Positions 54,927 to 64,000 of a DNA stretch of 64,000 bases are shown piece by piece (the stretch's first letter is position 1; each line of letters begins with the position of its first letter). The DNA is from Zasmidium citrigriseum (lineage: Eukaryota; Ascomycota; Dothideomycetes; Mycosphaerellales; Mycosphaerellaceae). The stretch covers positions 1 through 64,000 of the forward strand of contig NHNW01000026.1 in NCBI GenBank assembly GCA_002786025.1. The letters are read 5' to 3'. A program made the translations under genes and the position numbers. Below the pieces are notes generated by a model that was not told the origin of the DNA, ran no database searches, and was given only the letters and a program-made list of their open reading frames with translations.

Positions 54927-56078
54927 CTTGGCTGAACCCAGACGTGTTCGCAGCAAATGCCTGGGTGTTGATGTTTTGGACGAGATGTCTGGGAAAAGTT
55001 GGAAGGCTGTCAACCTACCTTGTATTCATGGCAAGGACACCCCACCATCGAGGCCTCCGTCATCCACTCTACCACTATCGTGCGGCAGGTAGCAGCAGCG
55101 TCCCTAATCGACGTCGCCGGTGGGACTCAGCTGTAGAGCCATCAAATCACCTTCTGCTCGCGGCAAGCAGCAGAGGTCGGGTGGCAGTGTACCTGCATCA
55201 ACGTAGCATCCGCTCCGGGGGCCAAGCATGGAGGAGGGGCGCGGTGACGTCCACGGACACGATAAGAACGCTTCCGAGCTTCCTGTCCGGGTAAAGATGC
55301 TGACCGTGCCTGGAATTCTCCTCGTCTGCTCGCGTGTCTGGCGCGATTGCAAGATGCGGTGGGCGATCGAGGACGGCTTGCGTCGGACGACGTTGCTTCT
55401 TGCTGCTTTGCCACTGCTTGTCTGCCCCGGCGGCGTCTAAGGTGCTGCATCTTGTGCATCTCTGTGTCATGTGCGCGTATAGTCGCGCGACGTGAAACGT
55501 CTATACGACAAATCCGCCGCGCAGGATGATGGAAAAGAGCTGCTCTCGAAGATGGCCATCGTTCGCGGGTCCTCGGTTGTTTTTGGGCCTCTTCGCCCCC
55601 ACCTTCCGCTCCGCTCCGCTCCCTCACCTTCGACCTCACCTCCTCGGCGAAAGAAAGAACCATCAAGACACGGCCGACATTCAGGAGCAGAGCTGCGGAC
55701 GAAGCTCTTCTTGTATGCCGGCGACGTTCTGTCTTTGTCAGCTACAACAACGCCCTTTTCACGCCATCGCGGCCGATCCCGAGGTGGAATCCTGCAAACC
55801 TACCGGCATTCAAGGGTTCGTGGGACTGAGAAGAGAGGCACTGAGACGTGAGCGGAATCTACTTTGCATAATACTGACACCAGAAGGGAGCAACCAGGCA
55901 TTGTTTTGACAGCACCTCAACCAAAAGATTGCACGTGTCCTTGTTCTCTTCCAAAGCCAAAGGACTGGATTGGACAGTCTGTTTTTCTCTTCCAACGCTC
56001 CATGCCAAGGTACTCGACCCATTCAAAACTTCCATCTAATGCAATATCCAGGCACCGAACGCCCTCACTTATCTGCTT
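54927..56078. other. GC-rich gap without an assigned gene
   Basis: Long overlapping open frames occur on both strands (55142-55666 minus; 55492-55909 plus) because GC content is high. Their sequences are Arg/Ser/Pro-rich and show no domain. A pyrimidine tract at 55590-55650 is notable. Confidence 0.45.
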
Positions 56079-56885
56079 CTACCAATCCTTCGGCAACTTG
56101 ATCAGCTTGTGTTTGGCGGGCATCTGGTCGAGCGAGGCCTCGATGAAATCCTTGACTGCCTTCTTTGCCGCTTCGTACCTATCCCTTCTGGCAGGATGCA
56201 CATTGTCGGAATCTTCAAAAGGATGTTTGAGCTGGATCACGACCTTATCGAGTTGAGGCAGGCCGAGGGTCGCTAGAGACCTGATGATCGAAAGCCATGG
56301 TGGTCCCTTTGCGACTGCGTGCTCAAGACCGTCCTCCTTCAGCACACCACTTCCGCCATACACCTCCTCAGATATCTCGATTACAATCGTAATTTCCTTC
56401 AAAAGATTGCGTCGAAACGCCGGTGGAACCGCAATTGCCCGCCGACATTGCAGATACGGCTTGGAATATTGAGGACCATAATTGTAACGGAAGGCCTCGT
56501 ATCCGGTACCACTGATCATCCCGTCGAGGAGAGGGACGGCTTGCTCGGCTTCGAAGCCTCTGCTTGAGCCTGCGACTTCGGTGATTTGCTGGAGCTCAAA
56601 GTTGTTGAGGCCCCAAAACATAGGTAGAATGATTCCTTCGAAGACTTTACACGTGCGGCGGGCGCGAAGAAGACGGCGAGCGAGTATGATGAAGTATTTC
56701 GCCTTGATTGGCTGCTTCTCCCCAGTCCTGTGATCGCGATTTACAACGACGTACTCCAAGATGTTGTTGAGGATCTCCGCCGGCATGCCCGTGAGGATGT
56801 CCGGACCCGTAGGAGCGTCGATGTCTAGCTTCTGGACAGTCTTCCTGGCGGTCTTAGCCGAACGGCCTGACTTGGGTCGAGCCAT
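56079..56885 (-). CDS. F-box-like protein
   Basis: Single exon, 268 residues. The ATG at 56885 starts MARPKSGRSAKTARKTVQK, a basic N-terminus. An F-box-like helix follows at about residues 35-80 (PDILTGMPAEILNNILEYVV, then ARRLLRARRTCKVFEGIILP). The remainder is a fungal-type C-terminal region without leucine-rich or WD repeats. F-box proteins couple Skp1/Cullin ubiquitin ligases to targets. The match is to the general pattern (L/M-P-x-E-I-L-x-x-I-L), so function is moderately supported and the target is unknown. Confidence 0.65.
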   Translation of the reverse strand: MARPKSGRSAKTARKTVQKLDIDAPTGPDILTGMPAEILNNILEYVVVNRDHRTGEKQPIKAKYFIILARRLLRARRTCKVFEGIILPMFWGLNNFELQQITEVAGSSRGFEAEQAVPLLDGMISGTGYEAFRYNYGPQYSKPYLQCRRAIAVPPAFRRNLLKEITIVIEISEEVYGGSGVLKEDGLEHAVAKGPPWLSIIRSLATLGLPQLDKVVIQLKHPFEDSDNVHPARRDRYEAAKKAVKDFIEASLDQMPAKHKLIKLPKDW

Positions 56886-57298
56886 CTGTAGAGTCCTTGG
56901 CCTCAAGTCCAGGAACGGCGAGTAGTGCGGTAAATTGGCGCAGCTCTTGAAGATTCGACGTGCTCAGGAGCTAGGGGCGAGGATGACTGACTTGTTGCTC
57001 GACTCCAGTACGGTTTGCGGTGTATAGAAAGACTAATGCGTTATACGTTGAACGGTCGATGAATTAGGATGTGACTTTCCATGGCAAGTAACAGGATAGT
57101 GTGAACGATAGGGTAGGTGAAGGAACAGAGACAAAGATCGAAGACAGCTATAAATTCACCGGCCACCTCGGCATAAAGCACTTCAGATTCTTTGTTAACC
57201 TACATTCAAGTAGCAAGCAGCGATTCGAAATATCCTATTACCTTTATAGAAGCTAGGCAGAGCAGAACGGCTAACTGTTCATTCTATAACACGTCTAT
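56886..57298. other. Intergenic region
   Basis: No gene seen. It separates the F-box-like gene promoter from the 3' end of the DUF6924-like gene. Confidence 0.5.
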
Positions 57299-57949
57299 TC
57301 AGACCAACCCCTCCCCCTCCAACCTCTTGATCTCTTCCTCCCTTCTCTCAACCTGCTCCTCATCAAGCAAACTCCCATGCCCCTGAAACTTCCACCAACC
57401 ATTCTCATCCGCCTCTCCATCATCATCAGCATAATCCTCAAAATCCATATTTCCAATACTCAAATTCGCAAAAACAATATACACCTCATCCCACGGCGCC
57501 CGATACTTGTTGAAATCATACTTCATCTCCATCTCCTCCTTGGGAATCTTCTCAGGAGGGTCGGCGTCATCGTTCCATTCGGTATGGCTTTCGGCGACGA
57601 TGCAGGTTTGATCTCGCACGCCTTGCTCGTCGAGGATGAAGAAGAGGGATATTTCGTTGCCGTCGATTCCTGTGGAGTCTGCGTCGAGGATATACCTTTC
57701 GAGCTCTTCGACGCTTGTGTTCACCCATTCGTTGGTGAAGTCTTCGGCGGTCAAGTCTCCGGGCCTAGTGGTAGAGACTTGATTGTTTCGAGAGTCTTTG
57801 AAGTTGTCGAACTCGGGATCATTCTTGGATGTGATGACATGGAAGCTATCTCCAGCGCCATACTCCCAGTCGCGGGCGTAGAGGAGGAAGCGATTGACAG
57901 TCTTGAAGTCTGCATTGGGCGCCGTGACGAAGAGCAGCGCTGTTGACAT
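57299..57949 (-). CDS. DUF6924-like protein
   Basis: Single exon, 216 residues, acidic. The N-terminus reads ALLFVTAPNADFKTVNRFLL. The C-terminal block VYIVFANLSIGNMDFEDYAD resembles the DUF6924 phrase NLSIANMDFEEFA that I recall mainly from bacterial proteins, where the domain also contains a central SLFFILDEQG-like strand and a W-x-x-x-N-L-S segment. The last 30 residues are a charged helix (LLDEEQVERREEEIKRLEGE). Function is unknown. The assignment rests on one strong motif plus overall order. Confidence 0.65.
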   Translation of the reverse strand: MSTALLFVTAPNADFKTVNRFLLYARDWEYGAGDSFHVITSKNDPEFDNFKDSRNNQVSTTRPGDLTAEDFTNEWVNTSVEELERYILDADSTGIDGNEISLFFILDEQGVRDQTCIVAESHTEWNDDADPPEKIPKEEMEMKYDFNKYRAPWDEVYIVFANLSIGNMDFEDYADDDGEADENGWWKFQGHGSLLDEEQVERREEEIKRLEGEGLV

Positions 57950-58194
57950 GGCGGCGAAGCTGATGGCAAAAGATGTTCTTGAACCTCGATTCGTGCTAAT
58001 ATGAACTTTTATGTGATGGCGGTCTTAAAGGATCGGTGACCCGACGTGCATTTCGTTGGATCAATTGAGCGACCGCTTGCCACTACAGAGCTCTGATGCC
58101 TGAAGGATGCAGGCAGCTGCAGGACCAACATGACTTCCCGAAACTCTCAAATCCTTCCAAGCTCTTGTCTCTCGTCACACCACATCACATGCCA

Positions 58195-59221
58195 CTACTC
58201 AGAAGTTTGATCCTCCCAATGAACGAAACACCTCACCTCCAGACTCTGCCTCGCCGGCCCATGGTCCTCTGGCGAAACAAAAGCTGTGTGCGGGCTCCGC
58301 CTCGCGACGCCTGTTTTCTTCGAATCGAAAATCTTCAACAATATAGCCTCGTTTGGCTTCATCTCCGAAGCATAGTACCACTTGTGCTCGCCAGGTGTCG
58401 TTGGCGGGCGGAGTTCCCAAACGCCAAATGGCTTTCTGTAGGGATAGGGATCCTTCCCTCCTTTCGGCACTTTGTTTTCTTTGTCTTCATCCGACATTGG
58501 CGTTTCAGGGAAACTGGCAATCGTCTCGAAGAGGTCTTTCTCGGGGATGCTGCGAGCGTCACACATGGCGAGGGCATTTCTGGTCACTGGCCTTCCAATG
58601 GGACGCCAGACATTGATGATGCCCCATCTGTGGCTATCGATTTCTGCCTCGGGGAATGTCTCGAGCATACGCATGCGGGCGCCATCATAGGACTGATCTG
58701 TTCACAGTGTCAGTCGCCTTTTGACTATGGGACAGCGAATTGGAATCTGTACCGCAGTGTACGAAGTTGGCCGTGGAAGGACCTTTGGACCGGGCCGAAT
58801 CGTCAAGGTCCTTCTCGGCATCGAAGGCAGTCTGCCATGATTGCCGGCGCACGATATGTGAGAAGGGAATGACTTTTGTTGCGCCAGTGCTACAACCCCG
58901 TCAGCGTCCAGGCCAAAGACAGTCGTCGAGATATGGTTACATCGACTTGATCAGCTCCTCGCAATCCGGGTAGTATATGCTGGTGATCCGTTCATCCTCT
59001 TCGAACAGCTTCTCGGGACTCTCATGCTCAACGAGTTGGAATCCGTGAGTATCGATCTTGACTTCTTCTTTCGAACCACGGATGTCTGCAATCTTCACGT
59101 GGACCGGTGCATGTTTTCTGCGCTTCTCACCCACGGTTCCAAGGCAATAGGAAGCAGATCCACCTTTGGACGGATCCAGGAAGTAATTGAGCGTTGCGGA
59201 GGTGTCTTTTCCTTGAGCCAT
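58195..59221 (-). CDS. AsaB/CmcJ-family oxidoreductase (GA4 desaturase-like)
   Basis: Three exons, 306 residues: 58941-59221, 58753-58889 and 58195-58697. The family pattern is visible: an N-terminal NYFLDPSKGGSASYCLGTVG-type segment, the central TGATKVIPFSHIVRR block (exon 1-2 join), FVHCDQSYDGARMR with the His-x-Asp pair (exon 2-3 join), and RWGIINVWRPIG, then LEVRCFVHW at the end. Members occur in fungal secondary metabolism (asperfuranone-type AsaB) and resemble 2-oxoglutarate/Fe enzymes. The substrate is unknown. No biosynthetic core gene adjoins it. Confidence 0.85.
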
Positions 59222-60083
59222 GTTGGTCTTGTATCTGATTCGATCAGAAGTATTCTATGTCCTGCGTAGATGATGTCTCTGCGAAACTCAGACTGTACAT
59301 GAGCACCATCACCGAGCTCTTATACCTTTTGCTAGGCTGCTATCACATCAGCTGATACCCGGAAACCGGTATCACCGTCAACTGTCATATGCGTAAGCTG
59401 AGCACAATGCCCTAAGAGGCCAGTTTCTCGATCTGACAGCTACTCGCGGTGATGTAAGAAATCGATTGCGGCTGACATAATTCCCTGAGGAATAGCGTTC
59501 GTGGACGACACAGCTGTAGCTATTCTTTCAGGGGATACCTGGATCCATCGGGTCCATGGCTCCCGTAGACATGGTCGCAAGACTTGCGAGCTGAGCGCTC
59601 AATTTGACTTGATGCGGAACGGCGTGACGGTTGAGGTCGGCATGGTTGACCTCCCTCTTGCTTGGGGTCATCCGATCGTGACTGTTGGAACGTTGGTTCG
59701 AGCTCCGGATTGGGATAATGGAGCATGGTCATCGAGACCGAAGCTTCAGGGAGTGACCTTGAGGTGATAGCCGTTGGAACCGAGGGCTATACGAAGTCAA
59801 ACGTGACTTACGACATGACTCGCCATGAATATCAGAGTTGGAAAGACTGTCTTCAACGACTCCAAAAGGTTATTGACATTAATGGATAGATTGCAAGCTA
59901 GCATACAATACTACTACACATCTATCGCTGAATCAATCCACAAGAAAAGCCAGTGTGGTATGCACAAATCGCTCGTACCCGTAAAGTTGACGCCGCAAAT
60001 GCCCGCTCAGGAGCCCTCTGCCGATTGGTATCTCAATCATCGATCGTCGAACCGCAGCTGTGTCTGCTCTAGACGCCCACTTC
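59222..60083. other. Intergenic region
   Basis: No gene supported; only short open frames on both strands. A CGGTTTCCGG-like palindromic site (GGAAACCGGT) lies at about 59358-59370. Confidence 0.45.
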
Positions 60084-61033
60084 TTACAAGAAGAGAGCAC
60101 CCATGACACCAACGAAGCCAAGGAAGGCACCGCCAACGACCTTGGAGGCAGCACCCTCGTAGGTGGCTGGGCCGGTGGTGCTTGGAACAGAGCCAGTGCC
60201 AGTAGCGCCGGTTGGGCCAACTGGGACAGTGCTGTTGCCGTAGCCGTAGGGAGCGCCTGGGGAGCTTGGAGTGGCAACAGCAGTGGTGAGGCCACCGTAC
60301 ACTGGGACGGAGACGGAGCCAGATGGGGTGACGGCGCCAACTGGGCCGGAGGAAGATGGGCTGCCGTAGCTTGGTGGTGGGGCGTAGCCGGAAGGAGCTG
60401 GGGCAGAGGCCGATGGGGTCTCAGCGCCGACTGGGCCAGAGGAAGATGGGCTGCCGTAGCCTGGAGCGGTAGCTGGGGATGATGGGGTGGCAGAGCTGGC
60501 TGGGGCTGACTCAGCTGGCTTCGTGCAGCCACCGGGGCAGCTGGTGATGGTCAGGGTGGTGGCAGAGGAGACGGTGTAGGTCTGGCCGCCGTGGGTAAGG
60601 GTGGTGGCTTCAGGGCAGTAGGTCTGCATATCGAATTAGCTATATCCTCAAATTCGTGAACTTCGTCAAGACTTACCACGAAGGAGCTGACGACATCGGT
60701 GACGGTGGTGCCGCTTGGGGTGGTGGCAGAAGCAGCGGAGGAAGAGCCGGTCTTGGTCACGAGCGTAAGGGAGCCGCTGACCTCAGTGCAGACCTGGCCC
60801 TCTGGGTACTGGTGGGCTGGGTTGCAGGCGTAGGTTGTCGACGAAGAAGCTGGAGCAGAGGTCGTCGAGGCACCGTAGGCTGGGACGGATGGAGCAGAGG
60901 TGGTCTCGCCGTAGGTTGGGGGGACGACGGACGAGGAGCTCTCAGAGCCGTAGGCTGGGGGAGCAGCGCCGTAGGCCTCGAGGGCGGCGTAGGAAGAGCC
61001 AGCAAGGGCGAGGGTGGCGAGTTGGTACTTCAT
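60084..61033 (-). CDS. GPI-anchored, Ser/Thr/Pro-rich cell-wall protein
   Basis: Two exons, 298 residues: 60677-61033 and 60084-60623, intron 60624-60676. The signal peptide is [16 protein letters not shown]. Tyr-Gly-Pro-rich N-terminal repeats (APPAYG, VPPTYG, SVPAYG) come first, followed by a Cys-containing domain ([15 protein letters not shown] ... [20 protein letters not shown] ... CPGGC) of the kind found in fungal wall proteins such as clock-controlled or Ccw-like proteins. The middle has a repeated [12 protein letters not shown] element. The C-terminus is a glycine-containing hydrophobic tail ([18 protein letters not shown]), as GPI signals have. It is expected to be attached to the plasma membrane or wall glucan and O-glycosylated. 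Confidence 0.85.
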
Positions 61034-62168
61034 TGTGAATTAAGGGTTGTAGTCGTTAAAAAGAGAGTGACTGTAGTTGGAGATCGTAACAACTGGTGAA
61101 AGCGAAAGACGTGGACGAGGAAAGGACAGAAGAGGATGGGTTTTGGGGTTTATACCTGCCCCCGACACGGAGATGGGTCTGTGTTCAGTTGGAGCAATCG
61201 ACATGACAGCTAAACCGGGGGGTCAAGACAGCGAGCAGTCGTGCGGCTCGCCGGTGTCTGCCGCTACAGCTCACCGTTCTTTGTTGAAGTGGAGTGGACG
61301 CCTACTTGTAAACAAAGCACCTACGTGGCCTAATTACGGTGTCGTAGATCTCTGCACAGCCGTCATTTGCCCGCGATGCGCTTCGATCAGGGGTGAGGCT
61401 CATCCTGGTGTGTGTCAGGAACCCGCGGTTGTTCCGCCAATAGATTGCCGCGCGTCGCGGATGCTGGGCGTAGACTCCATGTCGGCAGGTATTTCGAGAA
61501 ACACATGGACGGAGCGTTGTTCGTTGAACCGTTTGTCTGATGTCGCGCGTGGCGGTGGAAGTCATGACCGACTGGAAGGTCGACGCAGTCTGATACAGCT
61601 CCTGCTTCCCATTTACCACATAGAAGCATAGTCAGGACAGAGGCCAAGGCATTGCTGGTTGAATCGCCGTCTGCCAAGCGATGTCCGCAAGCGACATTTG
61701 ATGCGGTAGCGCAAGGGGAACCGGGCCCACATCGAGACGAGGAGAGCGACGGCTTTTGGTCCTGTGGCGAGTCTGGATCCGATTTGGCTGGTGCTTCGCC
61801 GGCAAAGTGTTGGGTAATCCAAACAATCTTGCGGTTTCAGATTCATATGCTGCTTCTCCCCGTGACACCGAATAATGAAGATGTTTTGGCGGTGATGATG
61901 ACGGGAAAGAAAGAGCAGAGCATCGAGGTGAAGACAAGCTTTTGCAGCGCAGCCTTTGCAAACTCTGCGTCTGCGTCAGCAGGAAGGACCCAGGATTCGC
62001 GGCCCAACTGCCGAAGGAGCAACGGTCAGGCAACGTGCTGCCTCCTGAACGACGACAACACAACAGCCTAAATGCACGGCGGCGATTGATAACATCCGAG
62101 CTATCGACTGTCGACGAATTCCCATACAATCTCTCGGCCGAATCCACCCTCTCGACATCTCCACCACG
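61034..62168. other. Intergenic region, GC-rich
   Basis: Promoter side of the wall-protein gene and 3' flank of the FAD monooxygenase. Overlapping open frames on both strands (61077-61631 plus, 61632-62147 minus) have no domain features. Confidence 0.45.
61149..61154 (-). promoter_or_regulatory. Candidate TATA box of the wall-protein gene
   Basis: TATAAA on the minus strand (TTTATA on plus) lies about 115 bases upstream of the ATG at 61033, in the GGTATAAACCCC context. Confidence 0.45.
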
Positions 62169-63563
62169 TTACATCCTCGACGAGACATTGCCAGCCTTAG
62201 CAGCCTCGAACGCCTTCAAAGCGTCCTGATTCTGAGCCTCAATATCAATGTCGTTCGTGTATGACGCCCCTTCGCTATAGATTCGTCTGATCTCGTCCAG
62301 ATCGTGACCAGGAGGGTCAAGCATCATGTGAAGCCGACCGAATTGTCGACTGATCTGGACGACTTTCTGGGAACGCGGTCTTCGGACTTGGTCGAACGCT
62401 TCGAACATGGCTGGGAGCTGCTCTGAGTCTTGTAATTTCTGGAACAATGCCTTCAGGACCGCGGCATCCTCGAGAGCCTGAGCTGCGCCATTTCCAGCGA
62501 ACCTGTCGGAGAAGAAGGGTCAGCTTGTGTCCAAGATCCTGCATAAGGAACTCTCACGGTGTCGTGCAATGCGCCGCATCGCCCATCATACAGACACGAT
62601 TCCTCCAGTACGTTGGCGCAGGATCGTGATCCCAAAAATAAAGCCTTTCATGATGGCCGGCCATCCCAAGCTGTCATCGATCCCAATTAGCAACGACTTT
62701 CATCGGGCCAAAGAGTGATTGCTTACCTTCAGCAGCCTTTGGAACTCAGCATCATAATCTCCGAACAAATGGACTGGAAACGGCGCTGTCCGAATGTCCT
62801 GATCTCTCGGCGCTATGAATGTCATCCCAATCTGCAACATGGTGCCCTTCTTGACGGGCATCGTGACGAGATAACCCTGCGGGCCAATCCGAATGCTGGA
62901 GTTTCTCGTCCAATGCTCATCCATGACAGATCTCGCCGTTTCCATGGGAGTCAGACAGCGCAGACTGACATAGTTCTCACGATTCGCAACAGGTGTCGCT
63001 GGATGATCGGCTCCTAGCAGGAACTCCCTCGTCTTCGAGTGCGCACCTTCTGCGCCGAGGAGACAATCCACGGTCACCTTGAGGCCATCCTCAAACATCA
63101 GGTCGACTTGATGGCCCAAGTCTTCAATCTGCTTCAGGCGTCTTCCCATCTGGACTTTGCCGCCCCTCTCTTGCAACACCTTCAGCAGCTCGAATAGAAG
63201 ATCGGCTCGAGACACAGTCTTCCTGGCTTTCGCCTGCCCCAGCTCCGCGACTTTGGCTCCCATCCCTGGACCCGCTGCGACACTGATCGTAGTGACGCTG
63301 ATGGTATCTGCGTCTTCAGGAGATCCGACCAGTGTCGACGAATCTCGCCATGCCCGAAAGACTTGTGGATCGATGTTCTGCATGGCCGCGATGGCATTTG
63401 CGTGCATAGCCAGTCCTTGACCGACCTCTCGGTACTCCTTGGTTGCCTCATAGACCGTCACATCCAAGTTCGGATCATCGACAAGTCCAATCGCGAGGGA
63501 TAGTCCGCCGATTCCACCTCCTACAATCGCGATCCTCGTCTTTGTGTTCGCAGTGGCTGCCAT
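62169..63563 (-). CDS. FAD-dependent monooxygenase (salicylate hydroxylase-like)
   Basis: Three exons, 427 residues: 62727-63563, 62558-62670 and 62169-62502. The N-terminal dinucleotide-binding motif is RIAIVGGGIGGLSLA. A DG-type motif region follows (LLGAEGAHSKTREFL). The second FAD motif is rebuilt across exon 2 (RVCMMGDAAHCTT) and its exon 3 continuation is PFAGNGAAQALEDA. These are the class A flavoprotein hydroxylase signatures: an NAD(P)H-dependent hydroxylation, often of aromatic acids such as salicylate. The length is typical. There is no signal peptide or TM anchor. The start is the ATG at 63563; the frame extends upstream without another ATG. Confidence 0.92.
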
Positions 63564-64000
63564 GATGGAAATGCGTTGTTGCGTTTCTTTCTGCAATTGC
63601 CCGAGCCCTCCAAAAACGTATCTTCAGGGAAGTAGCTGGATTCTCTTGAAAGCCATTTCTCATTCCTTCGTCCGTATATCTACTCTTTGCTTCTCGGTTG
63701 TCAACGAATCATCGCAAAAACCACATTCGGCCCCTAAGAAGATTCTCATCTCAGCATTCTACAAACGAGGAAGTCAAAGACCCGGCCAGTCTCTTATTTG
63801 AACAGCTCGTCGGCTTTTGCCAGATCCTTTGGGCTGACATGACTGCAGGATCCTCGAGGGCTTTCCAGGTACACCTGAAGCCAATTTGCATTTAGGTCTG
63901 ACTCCTTCACCGCAACGCAACGCAAAATGGATTGTATGAGCAAACTTCCAGGACAATCCCATGAGCGTCATACGAAGCGACGCTGACTGATACTTTGCTG
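63564..64000. other. Terminal flank
   Basis: 5' flank of the FAD monooxygenase up to the window edge. I see no supported gene; short open frames occur on both strands. Confidence 0.45.

Noticed and set aside
55142..55909. Long open frames on both strands upstream of the carboxypeptidase
   Set aside because: High GC content gives few stops; sequences are Arg/Ser/Pro-rich and show no start context or domain.
57377..57946. 189-codon plus-strand open frame with hydrophobic stretches
   Set aside because: Antisense of the acidic DUF6924-like gene; the Ile/Leu richness is the complement of Asp/Glu/Asn codons.
57299..63563. Secondary-metabolite gene cluster built on the AsaB-like enzyme and FAD monooxygenase
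   Set aside because: No polyketide synthase, peptide synthetase, terpene synthase or pathway regulator is present, and a wall-protein gene lies between them.

Overview
The window is nuclear DNA of a filamentous ascomycete (Pezizomycotina). The evidence is short GT..AG introns of about 47-64 bases in most genes, fungal-only families (HET domain, RTA1, Pth11-like rhodopsin domain, TRI12-type MFS pump, AsaB/CmcJ family, heme-thiolate peroxidase), and heavily mutated repeats whose in-frame stops are mostly TAG where a TGG or CAG codon is expected, as repeat-induced point mutation (RIP) leaves. A dothideomycete is my best guess, by inference only.

Layout. Bases 1-8050 are a gene-free, RIP-decayed repeat block. 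It holds a recognisable hAT transposase relic (about 2330-4870), diverged direct and tandem repeats, perfect palindromes and eight scattered clusters of a 9-10 base motif. From 8242 to 37436 lies ordinary gene-rich DNA: an RS-rich splicing-factor-like protein, an AT-hook-like protein, a TRI12-type efflux pump, a short-chain dehydrogenase, mitochondrial ribosomal mL45/Mba1, eIF1, a small secreted cysteine protein, two small NTF2/SnoaL-like proteins, a sodium-dependent (SNF) transporter, a DAL5-type MFS permease, a HET-domain protein, an RTA1 protein, a Pth11-like receptor and an amino acid/choline permease. From 37606 to about 45100 is a second accessory island: a gene tail cut off by repeat DNA, two solo LTRs each with a 5-base target duplication, a third LTR fragment, a Ser/Ala-repeat pseudogene broken by stops and by one solo LTR, and about 4 kb of unresolved decayed coding-like sequence. 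From 45741 to the end gene-rich DNA resumes: a 100-residue protein, a secreted heme-thiolate peroxidase, two small secreted proteins, an SGNH hydrolase, a secreted serine carboxypeptidase, an F-box-like protein, a DUF6924-like protein, an AsaB-like oxidoreductase, a GPI-anchored wall protein and an FAD monooxygenase.

There is no convincing biosynthetic cluster. The themes are housekeeping translation (eIF1, mL45), membrane transport and signalling, and a secreted or cell-surface set (peroxidase, carboxypeptidase, three small secreted proteins, wall protein) that fits a plant-associated or saprotrophic life style; that last point is inference. Exon borders were read by eye from splice signals and reading-frame continuity. 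Where I give a spliced length, the exons sum to a whole number of codons.
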